A stretch of 64,000 nucleotides of DNA from Lysinibacillus xylanilyticus (lineage in GTDB: Bacteria; Bacillota; Bacilli; Bacillales_A; Planococcaceae). Location: positions 186,318-250,317 of the forward strand of contig NZ_LFXJ01000013.1 in NCBI RefSeq assembly GCF_001183605.1. Reading direction: 5' to 3'. The notes under the pieces were generated by a model. It searched no databases. It was not told where the DNA came from and saw nothing but the letters and a program-made list of their open reading frames with translations. The position numbers and the translations under genes were made by a program. Below, piece after piece: positions 33,672 through 42,478 of the stretch; position 1 is the stretch's first letter, and each line of letters begins with the position of its first letter.

Positions 33672-34398
33672 AAGTAAGCGATGGAATATCGCAATGCAGC
33701 ATTTTTATTTCGTAGAGAAGCCAGCCAATGTTAGAAAATCAATGAAGGTTGTTGGATATACAAATTCACTTGTACCTAGCCGTAAGCTTGTTAAAAGCGA
33801 AACGGTTCATATTCACCTTACAGATAGTGAGTTATCATTGTATCTTGCTCTTTCAGAAAGTAATCGGAAAATTCTTCGTCGTGCACAAAAAGAGTCCTAT
33901 CAAGTTTTTATTTATAAAGAACCATCAGATGAAAATTTACGAGCCTTTCAACAGTTTTATAATAACTTCGCAAAAAGGAAAAAACTCGAGCTAATTAGTA
34001 AGTCTCAAATGGAAGCTATTACGCTCTTGAAAAATAAAGGAGCACTATGGCTTTCTGAGATTCGCAGTATTTGTGGACAAACACTATGCTATAGACTCGA
34101 TATTGTATACGCTAAAAAAGCGATGTCCTATTATGTAGCGACTTGTCATTCACAATTGATGCCAGAGCATTTAAAAAGACCAGTTCGTTATGCAAATCGT
34201 TTCTTACTATGGCATAATTTATTGCATTTTAAGGAGCAAGGCTTTGTTTTATATGATATGGGGAAGCTGACAGATGATCAAAATGTTCGTGCATTTAAGC
34301 AAGGCTTCGGTGGACAAGTCGTCGATGTATACTCCGGCTACATTACCCAATCAAAAATACGTGCACTGTTACTGGGCGTGCAAAAATGGAGGAAGTAG
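33652..34398 (+). CDS. GNAT/FemAB-like acyltransferase
   Basis: 248 residues, ATG behind GTGGGGGC inside the end of the previous gene. SNRKILRRAQKESYQVFIYK and FVLYDMGKLTDDQNVRAFKQ followed by GFGG match the Acetyltransf_6/FemAB-type fold. It probably acts with its neighbour on the same polymer. Overlaps the deacetylase gene by 13 bp, so the three are translationally coupled. Confidence 0.6.
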   Translation: MFILSIKSKRWNIAMQHFYFVEKPANVRKSMKVVGYTNSLVPSRKLVKSETVHIHLTDSELSLYLALSESNRKILRRAQKESYQVFIYKEPSDENLRAFQQFYNNFAKRKKLELISKSQMEAITLLKNKGALWLSEIRSICGQTLCYRLDIVYAKKAMSYYVATCHSQLMPEHLKRPVRYANRFLLWHNLLHFKEQGFVLYDMGKLTDDQNVRAFKQGFGGQVVDVYSGYITQSKIRALLLGVQKWRK

Positions 34399-35411
34399 TA
34401 ATTGAAGTAAATCGTGGAGGTCTTGTCATATCATTGGATTTTGAGCTAAATTGGGGTGTCCACGATGTTTTTAAGTACGGACAATACAATAAAAATTTAT
34501 ATGGCGTGCGTGAGGCATTGCCTAAAATACTAGAGTTGTTTGAACAATATGACATTCATGCGACTTGGGCAACAGTGGGGCTATTGTTTGCAGAAACAAA
34601 AGCTGAAATGGCCCACTACTTAAGAGGTATTCCAATAAAATATAAAAACATGCGCTACGCGGCACATACACAACTTGCAAAAGTAGGAGAAAATGAGCAA
34701 GAGGACCTTTTACATTTCGGCAAATCTTTAATTGAGAAGATTAAACGTACGCCACATCAAGAATTAGGCAGTCATACATTTTCACATTTTTACTGTTTGG
34801 AAAATGGACAAACTGAAGCAAATTTCCGTGCAGATTTACATGCCACTGCAATGATTTGTGAAGAAAATATCAGACCGATGAAATCGATTGTATTTCCACG
34901 TAATCAAGTGAATGAAGCATATTTCCCAGCGTGTCAGGAAGTGGGGTTTGTATGCTATCGAGGAAATGAAAAACATCCGTTGTACGATCCTCAAAAATTT
35001 ACGAAAAAAGGTCGACTAGTAGGTGCAAAAAAATGGCTGGATAGCTATGTTAATGTAACGGGAAATCATCTAGTAACGCTAGAAGAGATGCAAAAGGATT
35101 CCTTTATTAACATTCGTTCAAGTGCATTTTTAAGGCCCTATTTTAGCCCTTTACGATTTTTTGAAGGCTTAAAAGTCCAACGTATAAAAGAGGGAATGCA
35201 TGAAGCTGCAAGGTCTAAAGCTTTTTATCATTTATGGTGGCGCCCACATAATTTTGGCAAGAACATTGAAAAGAATTTGGCTATGCTTGAGGAGCTTTTA
35301 CAGTATTATCAGGAATTGCATAATCAATATAACTTTCAAAGCTATACGATGTACGAGGTCGCAGAGCTTTGCCGAACTTTATCCCGCAAAAGCCCGATTA
35401 GTGAAGACTAA
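34386..35411 (+). CDS. Polysaccharide deacetylase (NodB-like)
   Basis: 341 residues. NodB motifs: VISLDFELNWG (motif 1; D-x-E rather than the usual D-D) and ELGSHTFSHFYC (motif 2, HxxxH-type zinc ligands). WWRPHNFGKN near residue 280 is typical of deacetylases beside polysaccharide glycosyltransferases. It would remove N-acetyl groups from the surface polymer. No signal peptide is visible, so it may act on cytoplasmic, lipid-linked intermediates. Confidence 0.75.
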   Translation: MEEVVIEVNRGGLVISLDFELNWGVHDVFKYGQYNKNLYGVREALPKILELFEQYDIHATWATVGLLFAETKAEMAHYLRGIPIKYKNMRYAAHTQLAKVGENEQEDLLHFGKSLIEKIKRTPHQELGSHTFSHFYCLENGQTEANFRADLHATAMICEENIRPMKSIVFPRNQVNEAYFPACQEVGFVCYRGNEKHPLYDPQKFTKKGRLVGAKKWLDSYVNVTGNHLVTLEEMQKDSFINIRSSAFLRPYFSPLRFFEGLKVQRIKEGMHEAARSKAFYHLWWRPHNFGKNIEKNLAMLEELLQYYQELHNQYNFQSYTMYEVAELCRTLSRKSPISED

Positions 35412-35438
35412 TAATTAGTGGGATGAAAAAATACCAAA

Positions 35439-35478
35439 AAGTAGCAAACTAGAAAACTGCCTAGTGTGCTGCTTTTTA
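35439..35478 (+). terminator. Terminator of the polysaccharide operon
   Basis: AGTAGCAAACTAG / CTAGTGTGCTGCT imperfect stem followed by TTTT. Confidence 0.7.
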
Positions 35479-35804
35479 TGTTATAGGGGTAAGTTGGATG
35501 TATTCGAAATCAAGAGGGGAAGTACCAAACTTTGACGAAATTGTATGTACAAATGGTACTATTAATATCAAAGGTAATTCTCTAGGTATATTTATAGGAA
35601 CAATAAAGTAGTATAGGGCAATTGACTTCAATTCGGCTCATCGGACGCTCCCAGGAAGCTTTGCTCTGTGTGAAAGCGAAGCGTCAGCGACAATGTTTTA
35701 TCTGCGCGAAAGCGAAGCGTCAGCGACAAAAGCGCTCAGTCGGAACGGAAATCAACCCAACGATATGATAGTTATAGAAAAATGAAGTGAAGGTGGTCGG
35801 TTAA
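35479..35804. other. Intergenic region with short frame and family B repeat
   Basis: A 37-codon frame (35498-35611, MYSKSRGEVPNFDEIVCTNG...) follows AGGGGTAAG and looks protein-like but is unrecognised. Family B repeat copy 2 fills 35637-35756. Confidence 0.4.
35637..35756. repeat. Dispersed repeat family B, copy 2
   Basis: Contains CGAAAGCGAAGCGTCAGCGA twice (38-bp spacing) and ends CAGTCGGAACGGAAATCAAC. Confidence 0.75.
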
Positions 35805-36794
35805 ATGTTTATTCAACCAGAATGGCAGTATAAGCAAGAAAATGGTTCAGCTATGCATCAATGGATTAAGCAAAAAGAAAATCCACTTCCAAATGATGTA
35901 GATATTATTTTGTACGGTGCTTTATTATCGTATTCTAGTAAACCCTCACAAAAAGCGTTGTATCCAACAGCATTTCGAAAGGCTTGGCCAAGCTTTCAAT
36001 CTTATAATTTAGATGAGCAAGTAGATTTGCGCTCGTTGGCAGTCGTTGATGTAGGCGATGTGGCTATCCATGAGACGGATAGAATGCTTTCAGAGTCAGC
36101 TATAGAAGCTGCGGCAGAAAACTTAAGCACTGCATATTCTAAAAGTTTCACGTGTCTTATAGGTGGAGATCATGCGATTACAGCTTGCTCTTTAAGAGGA
36201 ATAAAGAATGCTTTTCCGAAGGATCGAATAGGGATTATTCAAATTGATACGCATTTGGATGCCCGGAATCAGGAGGAAATTGGCTTAGCTATGGATTCTC
36301 CAATACAGCAGCTCATTGCAGCAGGCGTTGTAGAGGGGAAACATGTTTATAATGTCGGATTACACGGCTTTTTTAATTCACCAGAAATGATTCACTACGC
36401 GAAAGAACAAGGAATACATATGATTACGTTAAAGCAAATGCGTCGTGATGGCATATCATTAACAATTCGCGAAATGCTTCGTCAGCTTATGTATGAGGTG
36501 GATCGTATTTATGTATCAGTAGATTTGGATGCACTCGATATTATATTCGCCCCAGATGTACCTGCAGCAACACCAGGTGGATTAACGGCCTATGAATTAT
36601 TTGATATTCTAAAGCTCATTGGAGAAAATGAAGGGGTCCGCCATATTGACTTTGTCTACGCTGATCCAAAGGAGGGGGACCTACGCCCTGAAACAGTAAA
36701 GATGGGCGTGACGGCATTTTTGCAATGGTTAACAGGTATTCGATTGGATTACCGCAATCGTGTTTCAAAGAAAGTCAACGCTATGATTAGATAG
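35805..36794 (+). CDS. Ureohydrolase (agmatinase/arginase/formimidoylglutamase family)
   Basis: 329 residues. Manganese-site motifs: GGDHAI, IIQIDTHLDAR (D-x-H-x-D), and VSVDLDALD (D-x-D). They hydrolyse a guanidino or formimino group. The first motif reads D-T-H rather than the common D-A-H; the exact substrate cannot be settled. Monocistronic, behind AAGGTGGTCGG. Confidence 0.85.
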   Translation: MFIQPEWQYKQENGSAMHQWIKQKENPLPNDVDIILYGALLSYSSKPSQKALYPTAFRKAWPSFQSYNLDEQVDLRSLAVVDVGDVAIHETDRMLSESAIEAAAENLSTAYSKSFTCLIGGDHAITACSLRGIKNAFPKDRIGIIQIDTHLDARNQEEIGLAMDSPIQQLIAAGVVEGKHVYNVGLHGFFNSPEMIHYAKEQGIHMITLKQMRRDGISLTIREMLRQLMYEVDRIYVSVDLDALDIIFAPDVPAATPGGLTAYELFDILKLIGENEGVRHIDFVYADPKEGDLRPETVKMGVTAFLQWLTGIRLDYRNRVSKKVNAMIR

Positions 36795-36928
36795 TAATTA
36801 AATAAGACGTGGAAATTGCCTTGTAGATATTTACAATGAAGTTTGATGATAGTTTGCTATAATAGAACAATGCAAATTATATTATGAATGAATACATCAT
36901 TGTATTGTTATAGAGAGGATTATTTATC

Positions 36929-37816
36929 ATGACAACAAAACCAAAACTTTTAATTGTTGATGGAATGGCGCTATTATTCCGTTCATTTTTTGCTTCGGCT
37001 GCGATGGGGCATTATATTCGCCTTGCGGATGGGACACCGACTAATGGTGCTCAAGGATTTGTACGTCATGTATTGACGGCACAATCTATTATGAAACCAA
37101 CCCATCTTGCTGTTTGCTGGGATATGGGTTCACATACATTCCGCAACGAATTATTTGATGGCTATAAGGCTAATCGTCCAGCACCACCAGAGGAAATGCT
37201 ACCGCAATTTGATATGGCGAAAAATTTATCTCAACAAATCGGCTGGCAAAATTTCGGTGTTAAAGGGATGGAGGCAGATGATTTAATTGGCTCAATGATT
37301 ACAAAATTTCAGGATGAGGCTGACATTACAGTAATTAGTGGAGATAAGGATTTACTGCAACTTTTAAGACCATCAACGGAAATTGCTTTTACGAAAAAAG
37401 GCTACACAGAGTATGACGTTTATACGCATACGCGCTTTAATGATGAATATGGCATTGAACCTATCCAATTTGCACAGGTCAAAGCTTTTATGGGGGATTC
37501 GAGTGACGGTTACCCAGGTGTTAAGGGAATTGGACCAAAGCAGGCACTTACGTTAATTCAAACATATGGTTCTATCGAAAATGTTCTGAAGTCAATAGAC
37601 GAATTAAAACCTGGTCAACGCACGAAAATTAAAGAGAATCTAGACATGCTAAAATTGTCACACGAGCTTGCAACAATTCAAACGAACGTACCTATCGAGG
37701 CAGAATTAGCGAGCTTAGTATTACCTAATTATGAGCCTCAAACGTTCAAAGAAATAGAAGAACGTGGCTACACATTAATCGCCAAGCAGGTACGCTCACT
37801 GTATTCACTAATTTAA
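36929..37816 (+). CDS. 5'-3' exonuclease (PolI N-terminal-like, FEN family)
   Basis: 295 residues. LLIVDGMALLFRSFFA, YKANRPAPPEEM, the metal-binding EADDLIGS and ISGDKDLLQLL, and the helix-hairpin-helix GVKGIGPKQALTLIQTYGSI are all in place. A stand-alone flap/5'-3' exonuclease (YpcP/ExoIX type) that removes RNA primers or flaps. Behind AGAGAGGA. Confidence 0.9.
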   Translation: MTTKPKLLIVDGMALLFRSFFASAAMGHYIRLADGTPTNGAQGFVRHVLTAQSIMKPTHLAVCWDMGSHTFRNELFDGYKANRPAPPEEMLPQFDMAKNLSQQIGWQNFGVKGMEADDLIGSMITKFQDEADITVISGDKDLLQLLRPSTEIAFTKKGYTEYDVYTHTRFNDEYGIEPIQFAQVKAFMGDSSDGYPGVKGIGPKQALTLIQTYGSIENVLKSIDELKPGQRTKIKENLDMLKLSHELATIQTNVPIEAELASLVLPNYEPQTFKEIEERGYTLIAKQVRSLYSLI

Positions 37817-37838
37817 TAAACATCCAAGGGAATCAACG

Positions 37839-37872
37839 CAGAGTATAGTAATATGCTCTGTTTTTTTTTTGC
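37839..37872 (+). terminator. Terminator after the exonuclease gene
   Basis: CAGAGTAT / ATGCTCTG stem (one G-U pair) with T10. Confidence 0.8.
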
Positions 37873-38022
37873 CCATCGGACGCCCCTAGGAAGCTTTGCT
37901 CTGTACGAAGGCGAAGCGTCAGCAACAAATGTTTTCTGTAGCGAAAGCAAAGCGACAGCTACAATGTTTTAACTGTGCGAAAGCGAAGTAGCAGCAACAA
38001 AACGCTCAGCCGGAACAGAGAA
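37871..38022. repeat. Dispersed repeat family B, copy 3
   Basis: Starts GCCCATCGGACGCCCCTAGG; three GCGAAAGCGAAG-like units with 35-45 bp spacing; ends CTCAGCCGGAACAGAG. Confidence 0.75.
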
Positions 38023-38173
38023 TAAATCTTGAATTATTAATTAGAAAAAAGTGAATAGTTACACGGTTGGGTACTATTTTTTTAATAAAGGCTATTGTGT
38101 CAGAATAATTTAAAAAATAATTTACTATTATTGGGTATTCGGATATTATTGGAAATGAAAGGAGGGTAAGGAT

Positions 38174-38269
38174 GTGAAAAACAAGACAAAAAACATTCTT
38201 ATTTTTCTTCTAGGATTTATGACGTTTTCATTTTCTCAACCATTTTCAGATATTTCTCTTAGGATATAG
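38174..38269 (+). CDS. Short signal-peptide-like frame
   Basis: 31 codons from GTG behind GGAGGGTAAGGAT, a strong start. The product MKNKTKNILIFLLGFMTFSF then SQPFSDISLRI is a complete signal peptide (basic, hydrophobic, small residues) with almost no mature part. Either a small secreted peptide or the 5' stub of a lost exported protein. Confidence 0.4.
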   Translation: MKNKTKNILIFLLGFMTFSFSQPFSDISLRI

Positions 38270-38408
38270 AGGAATTTCTTAAATCAACTTCACCATAGCA
38301 ATTTTTAGAATAACAAAAGAAAGAATTGGTTTTTAATATGATAAAATTTTTGACGTTTCTTTTGGCTAGGCGAGCACTAGTGGGAGATGGGCGACACGAC
38401 GCTGTCAT
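38270..38408. other. Intergenic region before the protease gene's end
   Basis: Together with 38023-38173 this is AT-rich spacer; nothing recognised apart from the short exported frame. Confidence 0.4.
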
Positions 38409-38915
38409 TTAGTTCGGTGTAATTTTCACGAAACTCAATATTTTTTCATTATCTTTAAAAGGAGCCGTTCGAATTTTACTTTCACGATTAAGGCGGCCGT
38501 TATCATGGAACATTAACCACAGCTCATCACTTCGTATTTCATAGCCAATGAGGGGTACCCAATGATAGGCGAAGGCAGATTTTTTATCGCACCAATTTAA
38601 GCTAAAATAGCGGTCAAAGCGTATGGCGACCGGGCGACCTGCATCTATTTCCTGCATAGCTTCCTTTAATGTACAATCGCGAATATCCCATGTCGGTCGA
38701 AGCCGGCGAAGATTGCGAATTAGACGCCATTTAAATAACCCGATTTTTGTGCCACCGAGAAGTTTATAAAGCTCATTTACCGAAGGAGCTTGATCTTCTA
38801 AATAGTTTAAGACTACGTGTACAGTTGTAGGACCACAAGCTGAATTACGGTATTTTGGTGAAATGGATGCATCATATTGTGATTTTCCTTGTAGTGACAA
38901 TGAGTGGCGCATCAT
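38409..38915 (-). CDS. C39-like papain-fold cysteine protease
   Basis: 168 residues. ACGPTTVHVVLNYL carries the catalytic Cys, AYHWVPLIGYE the His, and MFHDNG the Asp/Asn of a C39-like fold. No signal peptide and no ABC transporter partner, so probably not a bacteriocin maturation protease. ATG-ATG start behind AAGGAGA. Confidence 0.75.
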   Translation of the reverse strand: MMRHSLSLQGKSQYDASISPKYRNSACGPTTVHVVLNYLEDQAPSVNELYKLLGGTKIGLFKWRLIRNLRRLRPTWDIRDCTLKEAMQEIDAGRPVAIRFDRYFSLNWCDKKSAFAYHWVPLIGYEIRSDELWLMFHDNGRLNRESKIRTAPFKDNEKILSFVKITPN

Positions 38916-39074
38916 AATCTCCTTTCTAAAAAGAGCCGCATTTCAAAAAGAAATGCAGCTCATTTTTCCAGTATTGTTGTGTTGATAAGAATTCCGTTAT
39001 TTGCAGCTGACGCTTCGCTTTCGCCACAGAATAGTAGCTTTTCTACATTAACTTTGCTATTTTAGCCTAGTTAA

Positions 39075-39392
39075 TTATTGTTGAGCAGATAAGAATTCTG
39101 TAACTTGCTGAGGTGTTTTAGCATTTGCACTATGTAAGTGTGCTAATTTTTCACCGTTTTGGAAAATTAGTAGGCTTGGAATACCCATTACATCATATTT
39201 GTCCGCGATTTCTGGAAGTTCATCGCGGTTAAGTTCATACCAGTCATATTGGTTGTACTCTTCAATAATTGGATCGATGAACATATTGATGCGTGTGCAA
39301 TCTGGGCACCATCCAGCGTAAAATTTCACTAGAACTTTTTGATCACCTGAGATCAGTTCATTAAATTGTTCAGCAGTTGTAATTGTTTTCAT
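39075..39392 (-). CDS. Thioredoxin-family protein
   Basis: 105 residues. WCPDC at 28-32 is the redox motif; MGIPSLLIFQNGE with the cis-Pro follows. The unusual P-D between the cysteines differs from the GP of thioredoxin proper. The ATG at 39392 follows AAGGAGAGTG; 12 upstream in-frame codons are not needed. Confidence 0.85.
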   Translation of the reverse strand: MKTITTAEQFNELISGDQKVLVKFYAGWCPDCTRINMFIDPIIEEYNQYDWYELNRDELPEIADKYDVMGIPSLLIFQNGEKLAHLHSANAKTPQQVTEFLSAQQ

Positions 39393-39428
39393 TAGTATTT
39401 CACTCTCCTTGCTTTCCATTCTACACAT

Positions 39429-39783
39429 TTTTCCCTCAACCTGAAAGTTTTCTGTTTGGAATTATCGCTATCTACTTATTGTCTTGTTTTCGCTCGTAAA
39501 AAACAAAAAAAGTTGTATATTGCAAAAATAATTGGTGAAAAAAGATTGCTAAATTATACAAAATAATCTAAACTAAAAACAGAAAAAGTAGTTTTATCTT
39601 TATTCAGCAGAAGTTATTTACCTCTAAATCAAAATGGTAGCTGAATGAAGATAAGCCTCAGTCGTATGTCACAGATTACGTCTAAAATTATCTGGACAAA
39701 AATACACTAAGGCAAACTTGATATTTTTTTGGCCAAAAAATGAATGGCTATTCATTCAATGGGAGAATAAGGGGGAATTGCTT
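39429..39783. other. Upstream region of the fad operon
   Basis: 355 bp without a gene. Contains the FadR-type operator at 39741. No promoter assigned with confidence. Confidence 0.6.
39741..39758. promoter_or_regulatory. FadR-type operator
   Basis: TGAATGGCTATTCATTCA, close to the B. subtilis FadR site TGAATGAMTANTCATTCA (one clear mismatch, G for A at position 7). It lies 26 bp before the fadN start. FadR (TetR family) represses beta-oxidation genes until long-chain acyl-CoA binds it. Confidence 0.8.
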
Positions 39784-42168
39784 GTGACTTACAACATTAA
39801 AAAAGCGGCTGTTCTAGGTTCTGGGGTAATGGGCTCTGGGATTGCAGCACATTTAGCAAACATCGGTATTCCAACAATATTATTAGACATTGCACCGAAG
39901 GAACTAACAAAAGAGGAAGAAGCGAAAGGTCTTTCCTTAGAGCATCCTGCTGTAAGAAATCGTATCGTTAACGGGGCTCTTCAAAAGTTATTAAAGCAAA
40001 AGCCAGCACCACTTACTTCTAAGAAAAATTTATCACTACTAACGGTTGGTAACTTTGAGGACGATTTAGAGAAATTAAAAGATGTAGATTGGATTATTGA
40101 AGTTGTCGTAGAAAATTTAGCGATTAAACAAAACCTATATGAAAAAGTTGATGCTGTTCGTAAGCCTGGAGCAATTATTAGTTCAAACACATCTGGCATA
40201 AGTATTGATGCAATGGCAGAAGGGCGTTCAGAAGATTTTAAAATGCATTTCCTAGGAACTCACTTTTTCAACCCGCCACGCTATTTGAAATTACTCGAAG
40301 TCATTCCGGCAAACACAACAGCGCCAGAGGTTGTAAGCTTTATGAAAACATTTGGCGAAGATGTGCTTGGAAAAGGTGTCGTACTTGCTAAGGATACACC
40401 GAACTTCATTGCCAACCGTATCGGAACGTACGGTTTACTAATTACTTTACAAGAAATGATGAAGGGTAGCTATTCAATTGGTGAGGTGGATTCTGTAACA
40501 GGTCCACTAATCGGTCGTCCAAAATCTGCAACATTCCGAACGTTGGATGTTGTTGGTTTAGATACATTTATCCATGTAGCGAAAAACGTCTATGATCAAA
40601 CAACTGGTGAAGAGCAGCAAGTATTTGCAGTACCAGAATTCCTACAGAAAATGGTCACAAACGGCTGGCTAGGAGCAAAATCAGGTCAAGGGTTCTTCTT
40701 GAAGCAAGGCAAAGAGATTCTTGAGATTGATCCAGACACACTAGAATATAGCCCAGCAAAAAAATTAAAAACACCTTCTATTGAAATGGCAAAACAAACT
40801 CGTGGATTAGCAAATAAAGTAAAAGCACTAACATATGCGAAAGATCGTACAGGAGAGTTATTATGGGGTATCTTCGCTCCGACGCTAATTTACTCGGCAC
40901 AACTACACGGTGAAATTGCTGATGATATTGTTGCGATTGACAATGCCATGAAATGGGGCTTCGGCTGGCAGCAAGGGCCATTTGAAATATGGGATGCAAT
41001 TGGCGTCAAAGATTCAGTAGCTAAAATGGAGGCTGAAGGTCGTGAGGTGCCAGCATTTGTTAAAGATATGTTAGCAAGCGGCTTTGAAACTTTCTATTCG
41101 GAAATTGACGGCGACCTAGCGTATTATAATGGCTCTGAATACGTAAAAGTACCAGTTAATGAAAAGGAAATTAACTTAAAACGCTATAAGAAAAAACATG
41201 GTGTTATTAAATCAAATACAGGTGCTAGCTTAATAGATTTAGGTGACGGAATTGCCTTACTTGAATTCCATTCCCAATCAAATGCAATCGGTTTAGACAT
41301 TATTCAAATGATTAACTTTGCAGTCGATGAAGTAGAAGCTAACTATAAAGGCTTAGTCATCGGTAACCAAGGGAAAAACTTCTGTGTTGGTGCGAATCTA
41401 GGAATGATTTTAGTAGAAGCACAGGATGATAATATTTTTGAGCTAGATTTTGTTATTAAAGCATTCCAAGATGCAATGCAAAAGATTAAATACTCTCGTA
41501 AGCCTGTTGTGGCGGCGCCTTTTGCTATGACACTTGGTGGAGGAGCAGAGGTTTGCTTACCAGCTGCACATATTCAAGCAACAATGGAAACGTATATGGG
41601 CTTAGTAGAAGTCGGCGTAGGATTAATTCCTGGCGGTGGCGGTAATAAGGCACTATATCAAAAATTCCTCAAAGGTTTACCAAATGGCGTTGAGGTAGAC
41701 TATCAACATATTGCTAATAAAGTATTTGAAACAGTTGCGATGGCAAAAGTTTCGACGTCTGGCGAAGAAGCCCGTGAAAATAACTTCTTAAACTTTGCTG
41801 ATGGGATTTCTGTTAACCCAGATCACCAACTATATGATGCAAAACAAGCTGCACTAGCGCTTTATGAGGCAGGCTATCAATCACCTGTACCTACGAAAGT
41901 TCCTGTAGTCGGTGCATCAGGCTACGGTACGCTATTAATCGGTGCGCAAGGATTGTTTGAATCAGGCTATATTAGTGAACACGATTTAAAAATCGCTAAA
42001 AAATTAGCGTATGTCATTGCTGGTGGTAAAGTTCCGTATGGCACATTAGTAGATGAACAATACCTATTAAACCTTGAGCGTGAGGCGTTCCTAAGCTTAG
42101 TTGCAGAACCTTTATCTCAACAAAGAATGCAGCACATGCTTTTAAAGGGCAAACCACTGCGTAACTGA
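39784..42168 (+). CDS. fadN: 3-hydroxyacyl-CoA dehydrogenase/enoyl-CoA hydratase
   Basis: 794 residues, near B. subtilis FadN (789). N-terminal dehydrogenase: AAVLGSGVMGSGIAAHLANI, HFFNPPRYLKLLEV, GRPKSATFRTLDVVGLDTF. C-terminal crotonase part: GNQGKNFCVGANLGMI and LIPGGGGNKALY. It ends KGKPLRN like the B. subtilis protein. Performs the middle two steps of the beta-oxidation cycle. The start is GTG behind AAGGGGG; longer in-frame versions run across the FadR site and are rejected. Confidence 0.92.
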   Translation: MTYNIKKAAVLGSGVMGSGIAAHLANIGIPTILLDIAPKELTKEEEAKGLSLEHPAVRNRIVNGALQKLLKQKPAPLTSKKNLSLLTVGNFEDDLEKLKDVDWIIEVVVENLAIKQNLYEKVDAVRKPGAIISSNTSGISIDAMAEGRSEDFKMHFLGTHFFNPPRYLKLLEVIPANTTAPEVVSFMKTFGEDVLGKGVVLAKDTPNFIANRIGTYGLLITLQEMMKGSYSIGEVDSVTGPLIGRPKSATFRTLDVVGLDTFIHVAKNVYDQTTGEEQQVFAVPEFLQKMVTNGWLGAKSGQGFFLKQGKEILEIDPDTLEYSPAKKLKTPSIEMAKQTRGLANKVKALTYAKDRTGELLWGIFAPTLIYSAQLHGEIADDIVAIDNAMKWGFGWQQGPFEIWDAIGVKDSVAKMEAEGREVPAFVKDMLASGFETFYSEIDGDLAYYNGSEYVKVPVNEKEINLKRYKKKHGVIKSNTGASLIDLGDGIALLEFHSQSNAIGLDIIQMINFAVDEVEANYKGLVIGNQGKNFCVGANLGMILVEAQDDNIFELDFVIKAFQDAMQKIKYSRKPVVAAPFAMTLGGGAEVCLPAAHIQATMETYMGLVEVGVGLIPGGGGNKALYQKFLKGLPNGVEVDYQHIANKVFETVAMAKVSTSGEEARENNFLNFADGISVNPDHQLYDAKQAALALYEAGYQSPVPTKVPVVGASGYGTLLIGAQGLFESGYISEHDLKIAKKLAYVIAGGKVPYGTLVDEQYLLNLEREAFLSLVAEPLSQQRMQHMLLKGKPLRN

Positions 42169-42432
42169 TTTTAACTTCTTTCAGCAGGAGTCTCCTAACT
42201 CTATAGGTGGTGAGATGAATGCGAATTTAAGTCACTTTTCAGCAGGTATACAACATCCGCTGAAAGAAGTTAAAGCCTCCGGCGGATGTCACGGAATCGG
42301 AAAGGAGTTCAATAAAGGATGTTAGCCTAAGATCATCGCATCCATGCGATAACGGCTAACTGACCTGCATCACGCAGGCCTAAGCACAAAGCCGATTCCG
42401 GACGCAATTATGCCCGAGGCATAATTGATAAC
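42169..42432. repeat. Dispersed repeat family A, copy 1
   Basis: Fills the fadN-fadA gap. TTAACTTCTTTCAGC near the left end and GCTGAAAGAAGTTAA at about 42258 are perfect inverted repeats; then GCCTCCGGCGGATGTCACGG, a CGATTCCGGACGCAATTATG block and an ATTATGCCCGAGGCATAAT palindrome at the right end. Copies at 46722, 58145 (inverted) and 60451. Confidence 0.85.
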
Positions 42433-42478
42433 ACGAATTTAACCATACTTGCACATGAAACAAAGGGGGATTAATACG

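Noticed and set aside
39718-39783. N-terminal extension of fadN
   Set aside because: The region contains the FadR operator and lacks conservation; GTG at 39784 has the proper ribosome-binding site.
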